From positions 1-40,587 of the forward strand of contig JANQII010000323.1 of the NCBI GenBank assembly GCA_028282195.1: DNA of 40,587 nt. Reading direction: 5' to 3'. A program made the translations under genes and the position numbers. The DNA comes from Prolixibacteraceae bacterium. GTDB lineage: Bacteria; Bacteroidota; Bacteroidia; Bacteroidales; Prolixibacteraceae. Under the pieces are notes generated by a model. The model ran no database searches. It saw nothing but the letters and a program-made list of their open reading frames with translations, and was not told where the DNA came from. Positions 8,673 to 16,736 of this stretch are shown here, one piece after another (within the stretch, counting starts at the first letter, position 1; the number at the start of each line of letters is the position of its first letter).

Positions 8673-8829
8673 GTCAAGTCAAGTATGAAATTACGGGTAA
8701 GTCGCAGTTGCTTTTTGAATTTTTCGAAATTAGAAAAAGTAAGCATAGCCGTAGTTACGTGAGTCTTTTTATAATGAGAAAAAACGAAAATGAACAAGAC
8801 TTGGCGCGTAAGAGCATGCTTGACTTGAC
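8673..8829. mobile_element. Putative 157-bp MITE-like inverted-repeat element
   Basis: Terminal inverted repeats of 14 bp with one mismatch (GTCAAGTCAAGTAT at 8673-8686 and ATGCTTGACTTGAC at 8816-8829) continue inward as an imperfect match over about 30 bp, sharing TTACG and AAGTC blocks. The interior is AT-rich and has no coding content of its own. The structure suits a miniature transposable element or a long hairpin. No target-site duplication could be recognised, so mobility is inference. Confidence 0.5.
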
Positions 8830-8899
8830 ACTAAGGTCCTTTTCAATGTCTTTTAACCTAACTCTTCAAATACTTCTTTTGAAATCAATACTCCCCCGT

Positions 8900-9808
8900 T
8901 TATTTTCTTTTCGTTTGCTTCGTATAAGTACTTTCAAAAATCTTATCGGCATTCCCTGTTTCAAAGCCTTCCCTGCGGTGTTTCGGCTCAATTTCAGAAA
9001 TTGGAAGATGCCTGAACTCCGGCAAAATTCTACGTTCAGCAAATTCAACATAGCTGCCCGATATCTCTTCGGTATTTCCACAGGCAAACGTTGCTTCTTT
9101 TAATGCTGAAACCGAACTACTTTGAAGAAGTAAACCATCTTTACTTGTTTTAATTTTTCCACCGGCTGTATTTAGTGCCACACCGATACTTTCAAGAAAC
9201 TGGTTGAATTCGACAAGCATATTATAACCTTTAGGAAGTGCATGGACACTGATGGTGTAGTGGTTCAAATAATAACGATTGTAAATTACCCAGGCAGCAT
9301 ATTCACTTTCTTTTAAAAGAATACCGTATTCCTCTTTGGTTGGCGTTTCCCACAATGGACTGTGCAGAAAATGACCGACAGCTTCACCGTTATCCAGATC
9401 AATCGAGTTTAATGGGTCATCGGTTATATCCTTCGTATATTTCTTAATGATATTTTGCGCTTCAGTGGATAATTCATGAACCCGCAGTTCGCTGATAAAA
9501 ACCCTGGGATATATTGGAGATAGCGGAGCGTACCAGTTTGCATCCAGCTTCTTGGCCTCAAAATAATAAGCGTCTTGTTGGGTATAACCATGCTTTAGAA
9601 AAATCTTTTCAAAAGACTTAATTCCCAGGTGCTCAACTCCTAATGTCCTAAAAGCAATATGGTCATTAACAATCTCAGCTTGTTCTTTGACCACCCCTTT
9701 TTCAATTAGAGCATTGGTAATTTTTTTTACATCGGTTACATTTTCCTGGTATTTTTTGAATAGTGAATTCAGGATAATGTGCAAAGTGCGGTCGTTTTCA
9801 AAAATCAT
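8900..9808 (-). CDS. DUF1338 / HglS-type 2-oxoadipate dioxygenase/decarboxylase family protein
   Basis: Likely a cytosolic Fe(II)-dependent enzyme of the VOC superfamily. The characterised relative HglS converts 2-oxoadipate to D-2-hydroxyglutarate in lysine catabolism. The metal histidine and substrate arginine appear as His50 and Arg54 in NDHIAFRTLG, a second histidine in HYTISVHALP, and a glutamate in SYVEFAERRILP near the C-terminus. The frame stays open upstream to 9874, but that extension reads through a repeat- and hairpin-containing leader, so I chose the ATG at 9808 (302 aa), where family resemblance begins. The exact substrate here is inferred. Confidence 0.85.
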   Translation of the reverse strand: MIFENDRTLHIILNSLFKKYQENVTDVKKITNALIEKGVVKEQAEIVNDHIAFRTLGVEHLGIKSFEKIFLKHGYTQQDAYYFEAKKLDANWYAPLSPIYPRVFISELRVHELSTEAQNIIKKYTKDITDDPLNSIDLDNGEAVGHFLHSPLWETPTKEEYGILLKESEYAAWVIYNRYYLNHYTISVHALPKGYNMLVEFNQFLESIGVALNTAGGKIKTSKDGLLLQSSSVSALKEATFACGNTEEISGSYVEFAERRILPEFRHLPISEIEPKHRREGFETGNADKIFESTYTKQTKRK

Positions 9809-9821
9809 AGCTAAATAGTTT

Positions 9822-9876
9822 AGTTGAAAACAGTAGAAAACGATTGAAAGCAGTAGAATAATGATTGTTTTCAACT
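9822..9876. repeat. Inverted and direct repeats in the DUF1338 leader
   Basis: AGTTGAAAACA (9822-9832) is complementary to TGTTTTCAACT (9866-9876), and between and beside them TTGAAARCAGTAGAA occurs twice (9824-9838 and 9844-9858). This makes a possible leader hairpin just upstream of the chosen start codon of the DUF1338 gene. Confidence 0.5.
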
Positions 9877-9968
9877 GTATTCCATTGTTTTCATTCTGTT
9901 GATTACAACCCTTGAAATTTCAAAGTTTAAAATGTTGCTAAAGTATCATGTTTTCTACTCAATTTCTT

Positions 9969-10505
9969 TTAAAACAAAGTCAACTGATTTTTGATCAATG
10001 CATTTTCGATGTTAAGCAGCTTCTTTTTGGTTGCAATACCTCCCGCGTAACCGACAAGACTTCCGTCGCTTCCAATAATCCGGTGGCAAGGTACAATAAT
10101 TGAAATGGCATTCGCTCCATTGGCAGTAGCCACCGCCCTGATTGCTTTTTCATCCCCAAGCCTTTTCGATAGTCCAAGGTAGGTTTCGGTTTTCCCATGT
10201 GGGATTTCAATCAAGCTGTTCCATACCTTTTTTTGAAAATCAGAACCAACAAAAAGCAGTGGAATATTGAATTCCGTGCGGTCACCGGCAAAGTATTCAT
10301 TCAGTTGAAATATGGTTTCTTCAATCACTTCAGAATTTCCTTCTTCATAGCTTGTTTCCAGCCCGGCTTGAATACGTTTATCAATTGAAGAACGCATTTT
10401 TCGGTATCGCCAATCGCACAGGCATAACTGGTTATTGAAAGAACCAACAATTAACTCACCGGCCTGGCTATTAAAGTATTCGATTATGATTTTGTTCTCA
10501 CTCAT
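9969..10505 (-). CDS. ogt: Methylated-DNA--protein-cysteine methyltransferase
   Basis: A suicide DNA-repair enzyme that transfers O6-alkyl groups from guanine to its own cysteine. At 178 aa it has the normal Ogt length. The acceptor is Cys140 in VPCHRII, preceded by the helix-turn-helix region with TETYLGLSKRLG and RAVATANGANAI and followed by GYAGGIATKKKLL. The N-terminal domain is short and variable, as usual. It lies downstream of the fecR-like gene on the same strand but 127 nt away, and a link to that system is not apparent. Confidence 0.96.
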   Translation of the reverse strand: MSENKIIIEYFNSQAGELIVGSFNNQLCLCDWRYRKMRSSIDKRIQAGLETSYEEGNSEVIEETIFQLNEYFAGDRTEFNIPLLFVGSDFQKKVWNSLIEIPHGKTETYLGLSKRLGDEKAIRAVATANGANAISIIVPCHRIIGSDGSLVGYAGGIATKKKLLNIENALIKNQLTLF

Positions 10506-10632
10506 TCTAAAGAAGTTTCAATTTTATGGGCTTTCAATTTAGTGAAAATTGCCATGCCAAAGTATGATCAAACTTATCACTTTTTAGTTTCCTGCAGCAA
10601 ATAGATTAAATGGTCAAGCCTTTCATTTTGGC

Positions 10633-11610
10633 TTAAAAACGAAAGTTGATTATTTCGTCATCATAATCATCCATTTTGAGGTGAATGTGTCGATTTTCTA
10701 TAGTATATTTTATCCCAGTACTTTTGCTCAATAACTCAAGGATGTCTTCAATAGACGTATTAGGCATAAAACGTCCGGTAATTCTTATATACCTGATGTC
10801 AGAAGATACTGAAATCTTATAAAGATACCTCTTCTCTAACACTTTGGTTAAATCTTCCAGTAAAATATTACGGAATTCCAGAGGAGGGATTGTATCTTTA
10901 AATTGCTCAATTGAAAGTTTTTCTTTATTGGGAATAAAAATTGCTTTTTCTCCCGGCTTGAGATTTGCAGTATCTGATTGAGTCAAAAATTGAACTTGCC
11001 CTTCATATAATTCAATCTCAATTTGTTTATTTGTTTTGACGTTAAACGAAGTGCCATGCACAATAATTTTTGATCGCTTCAGATTAATAATGAATTCGTT
11101 CTTCGGGTCAGGTTGAATTTCAAAAAATGCTTCACCTGCAAATGATATATTTCTTGTAAATGGCGGAATAAAGGTAATTTTTGTCCCAGCTTCCATGTAA
11201 ACAACCGAAGAATCTGGTAAATAAACCATGGGATTTAAGTCCGAATATTCATAAGTAATTAATTTAGGTCTTGAAAGATAATATACTGTATATCCAGCGC
11301 CAATAATTATTAGAATTGAAGCAGCAATTTTAATCCAGGTTGATCTAAGTTTTTGCTTTTTGGTTTTCATTGATTGGTTTTTCATAGTTTCAAATATTTC
11401 CCATTCTTCATTTACATTAATTGAACGATACTGCTCATACGAGTTAGCTGATTCAAAAGCCAGTTTAAACTTTTCAAAATAATTTTTGTGCTTATTATTT
11501 GCATGAACCCAATTTTCAACAAGCTGAATTTCTTTTTCAGTTGCAGTGCCATTAAGATATTTGAATATCAGTCGGTCATTTATGTTTGCTTTATTCTTGT
11601 TCATATGCAC
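10633..11610 (-). CDS. FecR-type anti-sigma factor (DUF4974)
   Basis: An inner-membrane anti-sigma factor, 325 aa. Order: cytoplasmic sigma-binding N-terminus (about 1-85, including LIFKYLNGTATEKEIQLVENW), one membrane segment (about 92-110, WIKIAASILIIIGAGYTVYY), the periplasmic FecR domain (about 120-230) and the C-terminal DUF4974 domain (about 245-318) that senses TonB receptors. Met3 (11604) is an equally good start. It follows the ECF sigma gene by 51 nt. Such pairs normally stand beside a SusC/FecA-type receptor, but here none follows; the nearest receptor is the riboswitch-controlled BtuB-like gene on the other strand. Confidence 0.93.
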   Translation of the reverse strand: MHMNKNKANINDRLIFKYLNGTATEKEIQLVENWVHANNKHKNYFEKFKLAFESANSYEQYRSINVNEEWEIFETMKNQSMKTKKQKLRSTWIKIAASILIIIGAGYTVYYLSRPKLITYEYSDLNPMVYLPDSSVVYMEAGTKITFIPPFTRNISFAGEAFFEIQPDPKNEFIINLKRSKIIVHGTSFNVKTNKQIEIELYEGQVQFLTQSDTANLKPGEKAIFIPNKEKLSIEQFKDTIPPLEFRNILLEDLTKVLEKRYLYKISVSSDIRYIRITGRFMPNTSIEDILELLSKSTGIKYTIENRHIHLKMDDYDDEIINFRF

Positions 11611-11661
11611 AATTATAAGTCGGTTAAGTGAAGAGGGTTACTTATTTCAGAGGTATTTTTT

Positions 11662-12186
11662 TCAGAGAAAAGTGAAAAGAAGCTGCATGAAATGATTTTT
11701 TAAAACTGCTTTTAACTTTTTTAATGCCTTATAAATTTGGTTTTCAACAGTACGAATTGAAATATTTAATTCTTCTGCAATTTCTTTATTCGATTTACTT
11801 TCCTTTCTACTTTTCAAGAAAATAACCTGACATTGTTTAGGCAAGGTACTTATAGTTTCATAAATGGTTTTTTCCAACTCAGCAAGATCAAAAAGGTTTT
11901 CCATTTGAGAGATTTCTTTCTCTGTATTAAGAGTTTCAATGTACTTTTTTTTCGATTGTTCCTTTTTGATTAAATCAATGCTCTTATAATAAACCGCTTT
12001 CTTAAGGTAAGGATAAAGCTCTCCTTCTATTTTCCTTGAATTACTATTTTCATACAAATCGAAAAAAACTTGTTGAACTACATCCTTTGCTTTTTCCATA
12101 TCGTTTAAACTCCTGTACGAAATCAAGCAAAGGACTTTGAAATATTTTAAATATGCTTTTCTGAAATCTGATTCTTTAATGTTCAT
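11662..12186 (-). CDS. ECF RNA polymerase sigma factor (FecI-like)
   Basis: A 174-aa sigma-70 family protein of the ECF class common in Bacteroidota. Sigma region 2 spans about residues 8-75 (YLKYFKVLCLISYRSLNDMEKAKDVVQ and the DLYENS end), and region 4 about 110-165 (LPKQCQVIFLKSRKESKSNKEIAEEL with the NISIRTVENQIYKALKKLK recognition helix). It is paired with the FecR-like anti-sigma gene downstream. The target receptor or polysaccharide locus is not visible next to it. Confidence 0.93.
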   Translation of the reverse strand: MNIKESDFRKAYLKYFKVLCLISYRSLNDMEKAKDVVQQVFFDLYENSNSRKIEGELYPYLKKAVYYKSIDLIKKEQSKKKYIETLNTEKEISQMENLFDLAELEKTIYETISTLPKQCQVIFLKSRKESKSNKEIAEELNISIRTVENQIYKALKKLKAVLKNHFMQLLFTFL

Positions 12187-12460
12187 TAAATCTTCAATTA
12201 TTGAAAAGTTGAGTAATGGTTTTTATTAAGGAATTGAAGTTCCTGATTCCACTATTAATATACACATTTTTATAGCTCAAAGATACCACAAACCAATTTG
12301 AAGAGAATTGTTACCAGCCTCACAACATGAAGATAATGAGACAACAAGGTCTGTTTTATAGTTTAATAGGGATTATTTATTATAAAAAAACATTATCAAC
12401 CGATTAAAATTACATATTAGTAAAAAATCAACATTTATTAACGCAAGTAGTTGAATGTCA
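12187..12460. other. AT-rich leader region of the sigma factor gene
   Basis: This stretch upstream of the ECF sigma gene is AT-rich with no ORF, RNA gene or recognisable operator. It presumably carries the promoter of the sigma/anti-sigma pair. Confidence 0.5.
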
Positions 12461-12560
12461 ATTAAGGACTAAAGTCCTGGCTTTAAATACCGTTTATTTA
12501 CCCCGGGATTAATCCCGGGGTAAAAAGCACCTTGCTCTTCAAGGGCTTCAGCCCTTAATC
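12461..12560. repeat. REP-like palindrome cluster
   Basis: Three palindromes occur within 100 bp: GGACTAAAGTCC (12466-12477), a 28-bp perfect palindrome (12497-12524) with CCCCGGGATTAATCCCGGGG at its core, and AAGGGCTTCAGCCCTT (12541-12556). This arrangement resembles the REP/REPIN repeats of Bacteroidota and Cyanobacteria that are spread by REP-associated tyrosine transposases. No transposase is in the window. Confidence 0.75.
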
Positions 12561-12571
12561 TATATTTTTAT

Positions 12572-12606
12572 CCGGTCAGTAGTGATAAAAAAACACTACT
12601 GTCCGG
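12572..12606. repeat. CCGGTCAGTAGTG hairpin, copy 1
   Basis: CCGGTCAGTAGTG (12572-12584) pairs with CACTACTGTCCGG (12594-12606) in a 13-bp stem with one T-T mismatch and an A-rich loop. The left arm and loop start recur as an exact direct repeat of about 20 bp at 12793-12813. Confidence 0.75.
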
Positions 12607-12657
12607 GTAAAATTTGTTCATCCATTACGTGGAATAATTTACTTCGTATTTACCTTG

Positions 12658-12716
12658 TTTTACAATATTTTATCCGCTACGCGGAAATTCTCCGTAGGAG
12701 ATAAAGTATTGTAAAA
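12658..12716. repeat. Long hairpin with two small internal hairpins (three-way junction)
   Basis: A 17-bp stem (12658-12674 with 12700-12716, one G-T wobble if RNA is made from the plus strand) encloses two mini-palindromes, CCGCTACGCGG (12674-12684) and CTCCGTAGGAG (12690-12700). The inner motifs belong to the same style as GCTCCGAAGGAGC at 23541 and 28205. It could be a REPIN-type element or a structured RNA. Confidence 0.7.
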
Positions 12717-12792
12717 ATGATGACCCCTTATCAACCTATACCCCATAGGGGTTAGACTAATAAAGAAGCATAGCGGTTTCAATCTATTTTAA

Positions 12793-12813
12793 CCGGTCAG
12801 TAGTGATAAAAAA
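12793..12813. repeat. CCGGTCAGTAGTG direct repeat, copy 2
   Basis: An exact repeat of the left arm and loop start of the 12572 hairpin, in the same orientation, 221 bp downstream. Here the right arm of the hairpin is missing. The two copies bracket the three-way-junction element. Confidence 0.7.
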
Positions 12814-12845
12814 CAAATAGTATTCTTTTCAAAAGAAATTATTTC

Positions 12846-12853
12846 TACATTTG
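12846..12853 (+). promoter_or_regulatory. -7 promoter element of the btuB transcript
   Basis: TACATTTG matches the Bacteroidota -7 consensus TAnnTTTG exactly. Transcription would start near 12859-12861, just at the 5' strand of riboswitch stem P1, which supports both calls. Confidence 0.6.
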
Positions 12854-12858
12854 CAACG

Positions 12859-13032
12859 GATTTGGTTCCAACGGTTGTTTCGCAACCAGGAATAATAGGG
12901 AATCCGGTGTGAATCCGGAGCTGTACCCGCAGCTGTAAGCCTCGTTATTCTTTCTGAACCGCGCCACTTTCCGGCATCTGCCGGATGGGAAGGCATCAGA
13001 AAGAGAGGTGAGCCAGAAGACCTGCCAAAATC
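12859..13032 (+). ncRNA. Cobalamin riboswitch (AdoCbl/B12 element)
   Basis: It contains the conserved core GGGAATCCGGTGTGAATCC with AGCTGTACCCGCAGCTGTAA directly after it, the P6-P11-like hairpin region, and the B12 box AGCCAGAAGACCTGCC near 13011-13026. P1 forms between GATTTGG (12859-12865) and CCAAAATC (13025-13032) with one bulge. It lies 107 nt upstream of the btuB ATG. Such elements lower expression when cobalamin is plentiful. TGAGCC (13009-13014) could alternatively pair with GGCTCA (13119-13124) next to the ribosome-binding region, a possible expression platform (inference). Confidence 0.96.
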
Positions 13033-13128
13033 AATTAATTAGTTATTCAAAGGCTTCGGGAGTAAAGCTAGTGAAACAAGGTTCAACTTTTTTCGACCGT
13101 TTTTCACCATTATCCCCTGGCTCATTCT

Positions 13129-13133
13129 AAGGA
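13129..13133 (+). promoter_or_regulatory. btuB ribosome binding site
   Basis: AAGGA 6 nt before the ATG at 13140, following the GGCTCA segment that may pair with the riboswitch. It is notable because most genes here have no clear Shine-Dalgarno sequence. Confidence 0.5.
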
Positions 13134-13139
13134 TTAGAA

Positions 13140-15110
13140 ATGAGAAGGATTTTTGTCATAGGAATATTATTGCTTGCAGGCGTTTCTCAAAGCCTGGCTC
13201 AAGATTTTTTTACTTCACTCGATACTGTTCATATTGAGGAGGTAGTAAGCTATGGCACACTCAAAAAATATCAATCCGGGGCAAAAATTGAAAAAATATC
13301 TGAAACCCAGTTTGAACTTGGACAAGATGGCAACTTGCAAAGATTGCTGTCTCGCACATTACCCATTTCATTTAAAACTGATGCTGGCGGTTTATCCACT
13401 ATTCGAGTGAGAGGAACTTCTCCAGATCATACCAGTATCAATTTCGGGGGTATCAATATAAACTCATTAACTCTTGGACACTCCAATGTCAGTAATGTGC
13501 CGATGTTTTTGTTCGATGAAATTGGGGTGCAATTTGGCAGTTCCAGTTCTGTTAATGGTTCTGGAAGTATTGGAGGGGCTATCCACTTAGGGCTTAAAAA
13601 TCTATGGACTAAAGGATTTAAAGCTGAGATGAGAATTGCTAATGGCTCCTATGGAGAACAATTTTACGGCACAAAACTTTTCTTTGGGAATGGAAAATTT
13701 GAATCGGTTACAAGAGCATATTACTATACCAAGGAAAACAATTTCAAATTTATTAATCCCATTAAAGATTTTGAAACTCAAAAAATTGGCATTGAGGATA
13801 CCCAAAGAAATGCCGACATAGAAAACATTGGTATTCTTCAAGAATTTAATTATAAGTTTAATGAAAATGAGTTTTTAACCTTCAATGTCTGGTTAGAAGA
13901 TAATTGGCATTTGATTCAACAAAAAATGCAAACCAATTATTATAATCCAGACAAACGTGAAGAATATGACGATAAACATATCCGTATCTGGTCATCTTAT
14001 AAAAACAGAAAGAATCCATTAAAATACGAAATAAGTGGAGGATATGTTTTTGATAATGGCACACACAACAACAATGATGCTGATACTATTCAAACAAACA
14101 GAGTTATTGCTGAAGCCTTTATTGAGCATGATATCAAATCAGGAATTAGTTACAAGGTAGGAGCTAAGGCTACTCGCATTCGACCTACTGTTTATACATA
14201 CTCGCGAAGTCTTGATCATGAAGATCGGATAGATTTTTATGCTTCTTACTTTCATCGTTTTTCTTCAAGGTTTACAACAACTTTAAATTTACGCCAGGGT
14301 TTTGTTACTGATTTTGATGTGCCATTTACGCCATCACTTGGATTAAAATACATGATACTTTCAAAAGAAAAATCTATTTTAAACCTAACGGCTAATATTG
14401 CCAAAAGCTACCGTGTTCCAACATTTAACGATCGTTTTTGGATTCCTGGAGGTAATCCTGATTTGATACCTGAAAAAGGAATGAATTATGAATTGGGAAC
14501 CAAATGGAGTTATTGCGATGGGGAAACTTCAGGAAATATAAAAATCAACGCTTTTTTTATGAATGTTGATCATTGGATTCTATGGAGAAAAGGCAGTAAA
14601 CAAATAGTTGATGACTCTGGAAATATAATTGGAAACTATGAATGGTATGCCGAAAATGTTCAGAATGTAGAAAGTAAAGGAATCGAAGTGATGACAGACT
14701 GGAGATATAAACTGTTTGGATTACCCTTCATTTCAGGAGCAAATTACACATACACTTCAACTAAACGTATGGAGTCATTAAATGAAACTAATGCTTTAAA
14801 TCGTCAGCTTGAATACGTTCCGCTTCATAGCGGAAACTTCTTTTCAGCCACTTCTTACAAAAAGTTTGATTTTATAATTGATGGAAGCTATACGGATAAA
14901 CAATTTACTGATGAAGAGGACAAAAATATACTTGATTCATTTTTCCTTTTGAACCTTGCTGTAACATATAAATTATCAATCAATAAGAAAAATGACATAA
15001 AGATAAACGGCATGGTAAACAATGTGCTGGATACAGATTATCAGGCAAACTGGGAGTATGCTATGCCGGGAATCAATTACAGGTTAAGCTTAACATATAA
15101 TCTTAAATAA
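13140..15110 (+). CDS. btuB: TonB-dependent cobalamin receptor, BtuB-like
   Basis: A 656-aa outer-membrane receptor for corrinoid uptake. The signal peptide covers residues 1-20 (ending SQSLA, mature Gln21). A TonB-box-like EEVVSYG follows, then the plug domain (about 40-150, with STIRVRGTSPDHTSINFGGI and SSSVNGSGSIGGAIHLG) and a 22-strand-type barrel ending in LSLTYNLK. It belongs to the smaller BtuB/FecA-size class rather than the large SusC class. The cobalamin riboswitch directly upstream, the BtuG-like lipoprotein gene 12 nt downstream and the cob genes beyond support cobalamin or a precursor as ligand. Confidence 0.92.
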   Translation: MRRIFVIGILLLAGVSQSLAQDFFTSLDTVHIEEVVSYGTLKKYQSGAKIEKISETQFELGQDGNLQRLLSRTLPISFKTDAGGLSTIRVRGTSPDHTSINFGGININSLTLGHSNVSNVPMFLFDEIGVQFGSSSSVNGSGSIGGAIHLGLKNLWTKGFKAEMRIANGSYGEQFYGTKLFFGNGKFESVTRAYYYTKENNFKFINPIKDFETQKIGIEDTQRNADIENIGILQEFNYKFNENEFLTFNVWLEDNWHLIQQKMQTNYYNPDKREEYDDKHIRIWSSYKNRKNPLKYEISGGYVFDNGTHNNNDADTIQTNRVIAEAFIEHDIKSGISYKVGAKATRIRPTVYTYSRSLDHEDRIDFYASYFHRFSSRFTTTLNLRQGFVTDFDVPFTPSLGLKYMILSKEKSILNLTANIAKSYRVPTFNDRFWIPGGNPDLIPEKGMNYELGTKWSYCDGETSGNIKINAFFMNVDHWILWRKGSKQIVDDSGNIIGNYEWYAENVQNVESKGIEVMTDWRYKLFGLPFISGANYTYTSTKRMESLNETNALNRQLEYVPLHSGNFFSATSYKKFDFIIDGSYTDKQFTDEEDKNILDSFFLLNLAVTYKLSINKKNDIKINGMVNNVLDTDYQANWEYAMPGINYRLSLTYNLK

Positions 15111-15122
15111 ATCGTATATAAA

Positions 15123-16655
15123 ATGAAAAACAAAGTTAAAATCTTTACGTTTATAGCAGCCTTGATTTTTGTATTTAGTGCCTGTGAAGATGATGATCCA
15201 AATGTAATTGCTTGTTTTAATTATAGCCCTGAACAAAGTATAAAGGTTGGAGATACTGTATATTTCACCAATTGTTCGCAGGAAGCATTGGAATATACCT
15301 GGAGCTTTGGAGATGCAGCTACCTCAACAGAATCAGAACCATACCATATTTACGATCAGGCAGGAACATTCACTGTTACCCTTATAGCTGCTAATGGTGG
15401 TATTACTGAAACAGTGAGCAAAGAAGTAAATATTGCCAAAGAAGTTGTCGCTTGCTTTACCTTTTCCCCTGAAGAGAATATTCAGGTAGGGGATACTGTT
15501 CATTTTACTAATTGCTCCGAAGAAGCTACGGATTATGCCTGGAACTTTGGGGACTCTGAAACTTCTACAGAAACAGAACCTTTCCATGTTTTCACTCAAC
15601 CAGGAAACTTTGAAGTTAGCCTTACTGCCAGTAAGCCAGATGATTCTCAAACTGTAACTCAAAATATTAGCGTAACAGCTGATTTGAGCTATATAATTAA
15701 TTATGGAAGTTTTAGTGGTGATAAATCAACAATAACAGCATATAATAATTATACCAATGAAGTTGAAAATGGCTACTATAAAACTGTAAATGAAGTTGAC
15801 CTAACATCTAACGTTCAATATGCATACAATTACAAAGGAAACATTTACATGATGGGTAATAATGCTGATCAAATTTTTTGGGTTAACAACAAAACATTTG
15901 AACAAACCGCTAACCCTATTACAACCGACATTATTAAACCTCGTTACTTTGTAGGCAAAGACGATTATTTATATGTTTCTTGCTGGGGAGGAGATATCTG
16001 GACAGACGAATCGTTATCTTATATCGCTAAAGTTAACATCGCCACAAGTTTGGTTGAAAAGAAAATTGCACTTCCAGGAGGACCTGAGGGTTTAGCTATT
16101 GCCAACAACAAGCTATATGCTGCACTCGGTTATAAAGACAGCATTGCTGTTATAGACCTTACATCTGAGGCTATCTCATATATTGAAACTGAAGCAGTAA
16201 GTTCATATTTTGTAAAAGACAATGACGATAATTTATATGTTAGTTTTGTAAGTACCTGGTCTGATCCTTCTACTAGCGATGGTTTAGGTTATATAAATAC
16301 TTCCAACGATGAACTTACTACATACAACTTTTCTGGTGTAAGTTCTTCATATGTAAACGTACTCTCTGCAAATGACGATTTCAGCAAATTGTATTTGATG
16401 ACTTCGGCCTATGATGCAAGCTGGAACTTAACCGGAGCTGTTGCAATCTTCGATGTAGCTTCTAAGAGCTTTGAAACCAGCTTATTTGCAGAAGGAATAT
16501 CAGGCTTAAATGGGGTTGAATGCCATGATGGTAAAGTATTTACTTTTGTTTCTGAAAGTGCCACAGCTAATGGAAAAGCAATGGTTTACTCTGAGGACGG
16601 AACAAAACAAGAAGAATACGAAACAGGAATTGCTCCTTTTATGATTGTAAAATAA
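15123..16655 (+). CDS. btuG: BtuG-like cobalamin-binding surface lipoprotein with two PKD domains
   Basis: A 510-aa lipoprotein: signal peptide with lipobox FSAC (Cys21) followed by EDDD, an acidic surface-export signal typical of Bacteroidota. Two near-duplicate PKD domains follow (about 28-105 and 110-185), each with W-x-FGD and two cysteines (CF...FTNCS). A YncE-like beta-propeller covers about 190-510. In Bacteroides thetaiotaomicron BtuG is a propeller lipoprotein that caps BtuB and binds B12 extremely tightly; that role is transferred here from gene position (12 nt after btuB, same riboswitch) and fold resemblance. The PKD pair is an addition not present in the characterised BtuG and may act as a stalk. 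Confidence 0.75.
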   Translation: MKNKVKIFTFIAALIFVFSACEDDDPNVIACFNYSPEQSIKVGDTVYFTNCSQEALEYTWSFGDAATSTESEPYHIYDQAGTFTVTLIAANGGITETVSKEVNIAKEVVACFTFSPEENIQVGDTVHFTNCSEEATDYAWNFGDSETSTETEPFHVFTQPGNFEVSLTASKPDDSQTVTQNISVTADLSYIINYGSFSGDKSTITAYNNYTNEVENGYYKTVNEVDLTSNVQYAYNYKGNIYMMGNNADQIFWVNNKTFEQTANPITTDIIKPRYFVGKDDYLYVSCWGGDIWTDESLSYIAKVNIATSLVEKKIALPGGPEGLAIANNKLYAALGYKDSIAVIDLTSEAISYIETEAVSSYFVKDNDDNLYVSFVSTWSDPSTSDGLGYINTSNDELTTYNFSGVSSSYVNVLSANDDFSKLYLMTSAYDASWNLTGAVAIFDVASKSFETSLFAEGISGLNGVECHDGKVFTFVSESATANGKAMVYSEDGTKQEEYETGIAPFMIVK

Positions 16656-16694
16656 AAAGCTTACTCGGTAAGAAAATCAGATAGTTATGTTGTA

Positions 16695-16736
16695 GCAGGG
16701 GGCGCCAATTCGTTGGTTAGCCTCTTGCTTTGTTTA
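16695..16736 (+). terminator. Probable intrinsic terminator after btuG
   Basis: GCAGGGGGC plus GCCAA (16695-16708) pairs across a TTCG loop with TTGGT, a 2-nt bulge and GCCTCTTGC (to 16728), a 14-bp stem with a few G-T pairs. TTTGTTT follows. It would separate btuB-btuG from the cob operon or allow partial readthrough. Confidence 0.65.

Noticed and set aside
8708-9103. Plus-strand 131-codon frame
   Set aside because: It lies largely antisense to the well-supported DUF1338 gene and its start lies inside the inverted-repeat element; no family features.
9809-9874. Hydrophobic N-terminal extension of the DUF1338 protein resembling a signal peptide
   Set aside because: It reads through repeated and hairpin-forming leader DNA, and related enzymes are cytosolic; the ATG at 9808 fits the family start.
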